A stretch of 64,000 nt of DNA, taken from the NCBI GenBank assembly GCA_027919835.1, contig JANVFP010000001.1:1364001-1428000 (forward strand), given 5' to 3'. The notes beneath the pieces were generated by a model. The model had not been told where the DNA came from. It ran no database searches and saw only the letters and a list, made by a program, of their open reading frames with translations. The DNA is from Lentinula raphanica. Its lineage: Eukaryota > Basidiomycota > Agaricomycetes > Agaricales > Omphalotaceae. A program made the position numbers and the translations under genes. Shown here piece after piece: positions 59,587-64,000 of the stretch. How positions within the stretch are numbered: the first letter of the stretch is position 1; each line of letters begins with the position of its first letter.

Positions 59587-61431
59587 TATCAGTAACAAGT
59601 GTCTCTTCTGTTCGATGAGGACTATGTAGTGACATTCATTCCAGCGGTATGATCTTACCCCCTGATTCTTTAGTGATTGAGTTTTCATTTTCCATTTTTC
59701 TTATAACATTGGATATGCACTATGTAGGAGATTGTCATTAGTACACCAGACACGGAACAGCGTCATGAAGATCTACTAGGGACATTCTTTGTAATATGCA
59801 TACCTGATTGTCAAATATTTGATATTGTGCTTGACCAACCTGAGGGCAGTAGTGCTCTACTTTGAAGGTTGACCCAACAACTCACACAGGAAAGTCCCTG
59901 ACCCAGATTGACCGTTAGAGATAAGTCTTGAAACAGGTAGAATTAGATGTTCATACTTGGTACAGTGCTGAGGTCAATGATTGAAGATACGTCTCCTTCC
60001 CCTTCCCATGAAAAGACCGACTGGAAGACAGTACTATCTATGACTGAAAGCGTCCTATGATAGGCTATGAAGATAGTGGATGTCATCAGTGAGTCGCACA
60101 CTTGCAGTCGATCACCGTGACACTGAGTCCGGCTCTTGACCTCGTCCGCGTCCTGATAGATGCTAATTGAATCACTCCAGAATAAACACAACGGCGTCGA
60201 AAGAGACATTTTCCTTGACCAATCTGTTTGAGGAAGCTGCATTGGTGTTCCTTATATCTTGCAAAGACGTGCTGAGACCTACACGCAATGAATGTACATT
60301 GAGCTGAAGTGGGACATATGAAATACTTGACGTTGAACACTCACAACTTGCTTTGCTGACAGTGAGATTTATCTAGCGAACTTTCTTGAGTGATTCTTCA
60401 GGATTATTCTCTCATGATCATCTGCGAGAAACTTGACTCCATTATAGACCGGTGGACATAGAATCGTGCTTGGATTTAAGTCGGTGGAAACAATTTCGAT
60501 GGTGATTCCCTCTATGTATCATGACCTCGACTTGAAGTGTCGAGAGACAGTATTTTTGCCTGCCTGAGTCGGAAGACGTCCTTGAAGAGTCCCTGACGAT
60601 GCTGTTGTATCTGGATTTACGCACGAGCATGGAAGGATATACACTGTACCGTACAGGCTAACAAACAAATTGACGTCTAAGTCTGAGATCTGAAGAGCAA
60701 AACGGTTCATCGTTGATGTGAGTTGAGTTGAGCTCTCAGCTGAGGTTGAAACTTGAGAGTCTCCGGCGTTTCCTGTGACGGGCCGGTTGCCGGATACAAT
60801 TTTTTCCTTTCACTTCATCGACATCTTGGGCCTTGTCGACATCCTTCATGACGCTCTGCAGCGCTCTGCCCACTGTCTGGCTCTGTCCCCGCGATCTCAT
60901 CAATCCCTCAAACGAATCATTCTTACAACTTCCTGGCTGTGGTTGTGATTGCTTGACAAGCTCAGGAACTCATCAAACTCGCACTAATTTGCGGCAGACT
61001 TCATAGCTCTCACTTTGGTCAGATTGCGTTGCACGAATTCTCGGAGATGCCGAAGAGCTCTAGAGCTCGAACATGGCGAGGGCCAGAGTATTCATGTCTG
61101 TAGCTTTTCGTTTAATTCCTCCATTGACTATGTAGTAGGTGACGGGGTTGAGGTGAGTAAGATATCATTTCTGCATCATGACTACTGAGCCGACTGAGAG
61201 ATCAGGCAGGGTAGGGCTCCTCAGGACCGTCTTCACCTTGTCTACAGTGCCGGAGTGGAATATCATCTTCATTTCCATCCATGACATTCTTCTGAGTGCA
61301 TCTCATAGCGTGACATTTTGAACCGGAAGTTGCATATTCTATCATAAAGCAAGTTCGACCCTGTCAGTGGTACATGGACGATGACAACGCTGAAGATTCC
61401 GAGCCTCTACACTTCTACTAGTACCGTGCAA
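59587..61431. other. Long stretch without a supported gene
   Basis: Minus-strand frames at 60086-60340 and 60442-60710 could be joined by GT..AG signals, but no join gives a recognisable protein. The 3' flank of the membrane-protein gene occupies the start. I see no repeat or RNA gene here. Confidence 0.4.
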
Positions 61432-62043
61432 CTATTTCTGCCTCGGGCGCATCGGATTGGACTTCTTGCTTTTCCTCCCTCCCCGGGCTTGACCATGACC
61501 ACCACTTCGTCTCTGACCATGATACGCTCCTGGGCCAGAGATCTGCCGAAGGAGAAATCTGAGCAAGCCACCTGCATACGCGTTATCTTTGGGATATATT
61601 TTCCCAGTACTGCGACTATAATCAGCAAGCTCAGACTCTGAACTGAACAGCATCGGACGATGATCCACCAGGTCGCATATATTGACATGAATCGTTTTGA
61701 TTCTCTGCAAGGCTTTGATATGACATTGGACTGCAATACTCAGAATTGGCCGACTTACTTCTTTGCAATCTTTAACCGTGCTTGGAATGTCGAAAATTTT
61801 CAATCTTCGAAACAGGTTATGCCACTCGTCCAAACTGTCTGCATCACTACCATAAACTGCGTTGAATCGAAGAGCAATGGCGTTTCGGATCCCATCTAGA
61901 GCTTCTTCTCTCTCTTCGCTCCCCCGTTCCCAACCATGTAGATCGCACAGGGCATAGAATTGAGCCATTGTTTCGCTGGCTTCATTATAAGAGAAACCTG
62001 GGTAGTTGTCGAAGAACTCTCTTATTGCGTTGGACCCGGACAT
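61432..62043 (-). CDS. Small unrecognised protein, member A of a local two-gene family
   Basis: Function unknown. Exon 1 (61759-62043) begins MSGSNAIREFFDNYPGFSYN and has LCDLHGWERG and IRNAIALRFNAVYGSDADSL, then TVKDCKE. The intron is 61705-61758, and exon 2 (61432-61704) runs RIKTIHVNICDLVDHRP to a basic Gly/Arg-rich tail ending SNPMRPRQK. The product is about 186 residues. Pattern F..YP.F.Y, FN.YG.D and HVN..DLV recurs in many small Agaricomycete proteins of unknown role (remembered, not searched). The splice join was fixed by comparison with member B, where the same intron must be removed because it contains a stop. The Gly/Arg/Lys tail suggests nucleic-acid contact, but this is inference. 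Confidence 0.7.
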   Translation of the reverse strand: MSGSNAIREFFDNYPGFSYNEASETMAQFYALCDLHGWERGSEEREEALDGIRNAIALRFNAVYGSDADSLDEWHNLFRRLKIFDIPSTVKDCKEVSRPILSIAVQCHIKALQRIKTIHVNICDLVDHRPMLFSSESELADYSRSTGKIYPKDNAYAGGLLRFLLRQISGPGAYHGQRRSGGHGQARGGRKSKKSNPMRPRQK

Positions 62044-62087
62044 CGATGTTGGGCTGGGTGTAACAAAACCTGGGGTCAGTCAGCCTC

Positions 62088-62095
62088 TATTTAAA
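62088..62095 (-). promoter_or_regulatory. TATA box of member A
   Basis: TTTAAATA on the minus strand begins 45 nt upstream of the ATG. Its surroundings (GACTGACC, then the box region, then AACCCAGGAG in plus-strand order) are conserved before member B at the same distance. Confidence 0.7.
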
Positions 62096-63093
62096 CAGAA
62101 TGCACCCAACCCAGGAGTTTTCGACTGGTCTTCCATTACGGCACATGTAAGAAGAACGTCAATGCAGGCGACTGCGCACGAAGTATACTTGAAACTTTAT
62201 TAACTTGACCATTCCATTCATCCAGGGACAACTATAACTGAGCTGCTTCTCCGCAGCAGACTTCCACTCTTCTCGAGCTCTCCAAGCCTCCATCGCAAAC
62301 CTTCGCAAACTTGTACGAGGCCTAAGTATGTGAGTACTCATGCATGAGTTGCATCGTGGACGACAAAGTTTGTACGTGGATGAGAATATACGATCCTGCA
62401 ATTCGGCGCCTGTATGTATAGCATGTCAAAACCCAGTGCTGATACTGGCTGTGATCAAACTATTCGAAGGTTCGTAATCCATCTACTGGCTGGTCGTGTG
62501 GCTGACGTTTCGAATTCGTAGAGAGAGAGATACAACGTGATTTCGATTGTTCTGATAGTCGGACAAGAGGAGGCCAGCGAGATAAGCAAGGTGAATGATC
62601 ACCATCATAATCATCATAATTGCTCAAGTGGTTCACTTATTATTCTAGACAACATGAGTCAATGAAAATTTTAACCAGCATCCGCTGTAAGCCTGTAAGT
62701 CTTCTATATCACTTCTGGTCGCAGAAGAGAAAGCTGAACACCAGGCCTATAGATATCCAGCTACTGCTGTCAAGATCATTCAAGTAAACATGCAAGGTAG
62801 GGGATACCTCCGAAGATGAGTATGAATCAAAGCCACTGGCAGGCCAACGCACAGTCAACCCTGTCGACAAAGTCATTCGTCAAGGCTATTCAATCTGAAA
62901 GAGAAGGTTCTCCAGTATTGTCACTTATTTCTCTGGTCCCAACGGTAGTGTTTTTTTGAGCGCAGGTCTCGCAGGGTGCAAATGATAAGAACCGGTATGC
63001 AAAATCTCTACCGTCAGTTGAGGGTTGAAATCAAGCTTATCAGGGGTACTTTTGCAGGTTAATACACCTCAAAGTCTATTATGCTTTATACTT
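62096..63093. other. Intergenic between the twin small genes
   Basis: No supported gene. A block near 62238-62260 (CTGCTTCTCCGCAGCAGACT) matches 63869-63890 upstream of member B with one change, so upstream DNA was part of the duplication. An open minus-strand frame (62159-62401) includes the block but shows decay in the sister copy. Confidence 0.5.
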
Positions 63094-63702
63094 TCAGCCT
63101 TCGCGCCTTGACTTGGACCTTTTAGTACCACCTCGTCCTCGTCTCCCTTTGTATCTCGAAAAGAACTCCCGAAGGAGATATTTCAGCAAGCCACCTGCAT
63201 ATGCGTTTTCGCGGGGAAATATCTTTTCAGAGGTGCGGCTATATTCCGCAAGTATTGCCGCCGAAGGAAATTGCCTTGGTTTACTGTCTTCAAAATGATC
63301 CACAAGATCACAGATATTGACATGGATCGTCTTGATTCTCTACAAGACTCCATTGATAAAACGAATCAGAAGCCGAAACACGAGCTGTTGACTTACTTCT
63401 TTGCAATCCTGAACCGTCTCTGGAATCTCGGGAGTTTGCAACGCTCGAAACAAGTTGTGCCACCCATTCAAGCTATTCGCATCACTGCCATAGATGGCAT
63501 TGAATTGAAGAGCGATAGCATTTCGTATCTGGTTCAATGCTTCCTTTCCCTCTTGACTATTTCGTCTCCATCCATACTGATCGCAGAGCTCCCTGAACTG
63601 AGGCATCGTTTCTTTGGCTCCATCATAACGAAAGGCCGGATAGTTGTCGAAGAATGCTTTTATCGGGTTCGAGATTTCGGGGCCAGAGGCCGCGTTGGGC
63701 AT
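63094..63702 (-). CDS. Small unrecognised protein, member B of the local two-gene family
   Basis: Paralogue of the gene at 61432. Exon 1 (63397-63702) starts MPNAASGPEISNPIKAFFDN and shares YPAFRYDGAKETMPQF, LCDQYGWRR and NAIYGSDANSLNGWHNLF. After the intron (63340-63396) exon 2 (63094-63339) reads RIKTIHVNICDLVDHFEDSK, then YSRTSEKIFPRENAYAGGLL and the basic tail RYKGRRGRGGTKRSKSRREG. The product is about 183 residues. The tail is shorter and more basic than in member A. A promoter string, splice sites and intron phase are all shared, so this is a whole-gene duplication. Function is unknown. Confidence 0.7.
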
Positions 63703-63746
63703 GGATGTTTGAAGTGGATGTAACAAACTTTGGGGTCAGTCACCTC

Positions 63747-63754
63747 TATTTAAG
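63747..63754 (-). promoter_or_regulatory. TATA-like box of member B
   Basis: CTTAAATA on the minus strand starts 45 nt before the ATG, the same spacing as in member A, with GGGGTCAGTCACCTC next to it. One base differs from the member A box. Confidence 0.65.
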
Positions 63755-64000
63755 CACAGTTGTCTAACCCAGGAGAGTCCATTTGGGCTTCGATTGCAGA
63801 GCATGTTGGCAGAACAACTGCGCACGAAGTGTTACTGCTCGAAGAATTCATTCGTCTGGCGTCAAGCTGCTTCTACGCAGCAGACTTCTAGATATCGATT
63901 CCTGAAGTCTTCAGAAGATCGAAACGTGGTCCCAAAGCTCTTTCGAAATGGCATCATCGTGCAACTGGCATTCGGCAGTGGCCCCAAATAGCGTGCCGAC
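63755..64000. other. Upstream flank of member B, to the window end
   Basis: It includes the block CTGCTTCTACGCAGCAGACT shared with the flank of member A. No gene is seen. Confidence 0.4.

Noticed and set aside
60442..60710. A spliced small gene on the minus strand (MNRFALQISDLD start)
   Set aside because: Possible GT..AG joins give several unrelated short ends and no family match.

Overview
The window is nuclear DNA from a filamentous basidiomycete, most likely an Agaricomycete (mushroom-forming fungus). The support is gene style and content. Genes are compact, with many GT..AG introns of about 45-65 nt. Conserved eukaryotic housekeeping genes are present: methionine aminopeptidase, Sac3, an Orc6-like protein, eIF3e, CFIm25, a Gvp36-like BAR protein and Kish. 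They sit beside A-T-R adenylate-forming reductases and F-box-like proteins of kinds common in mushrooms. There are no bacterial operons, phage genes or CRISPR arrays.

Layout. 1-4045: the 3' part of a RhoGEF gene and a type 1 methionine aminopeptidase. 4046-15490: two tandem, co-oriented NRPS-like adenylation-thiolation-reductase genes; the duplicated unit is about 5.2 kb and includes the upstream sequence. 15582-23296: a very large Sac3 mRNA-export gene on the minus strand, whose C-terminal half is built from in-frame microsatellites. 23705-34545: a compact block with a probable orc6, eIF3e, CFIm25 and a SulP/STAS/cNMP transporter. 35656-54060: a dispersed family of five F-box-like genes, two on the plus strand and three on the minus strand; one plus copy has a nonsense codon and one minus copy a frameshift. 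Between them lie a putative element-derived ORF, a 23-bp CCCTAA-containing tandem repeat, an Asn-rich disordered protein, the BAR protein, an unknown minus-strand gene, Kish (its first coding exon is just the ATG) and an intron-containing tRNA-Gly(CCC). 54061-64000: mostly unassigned DNA, a 299-residue disordered unknown protein, an intronless two-TM protein with a leucine-rich C-terminus, and two small paralogues sharing intron position and TATA-box spacing.

How the genes relate. The housekeeping genes act in separate processes (translation initiation, mRNA 3' processing and export, replication, secretion) and are not a pathway. The accessory content has grown by local duplication, seen in the reductase pair, the F-box-like family and the terminal pair. 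No transport or tailoring gene flanks the two reductases, so they look like a stand-alone duplicated enzyme pair, not part of a larger biosynthetic cluster.

Limits. Exon borders come from reading frame, GT/AG signals and protein-family knowledge, without transcripts or database searches. Long repetitive stretches of sac3 and the short 5' exons of the transporter are approximate.
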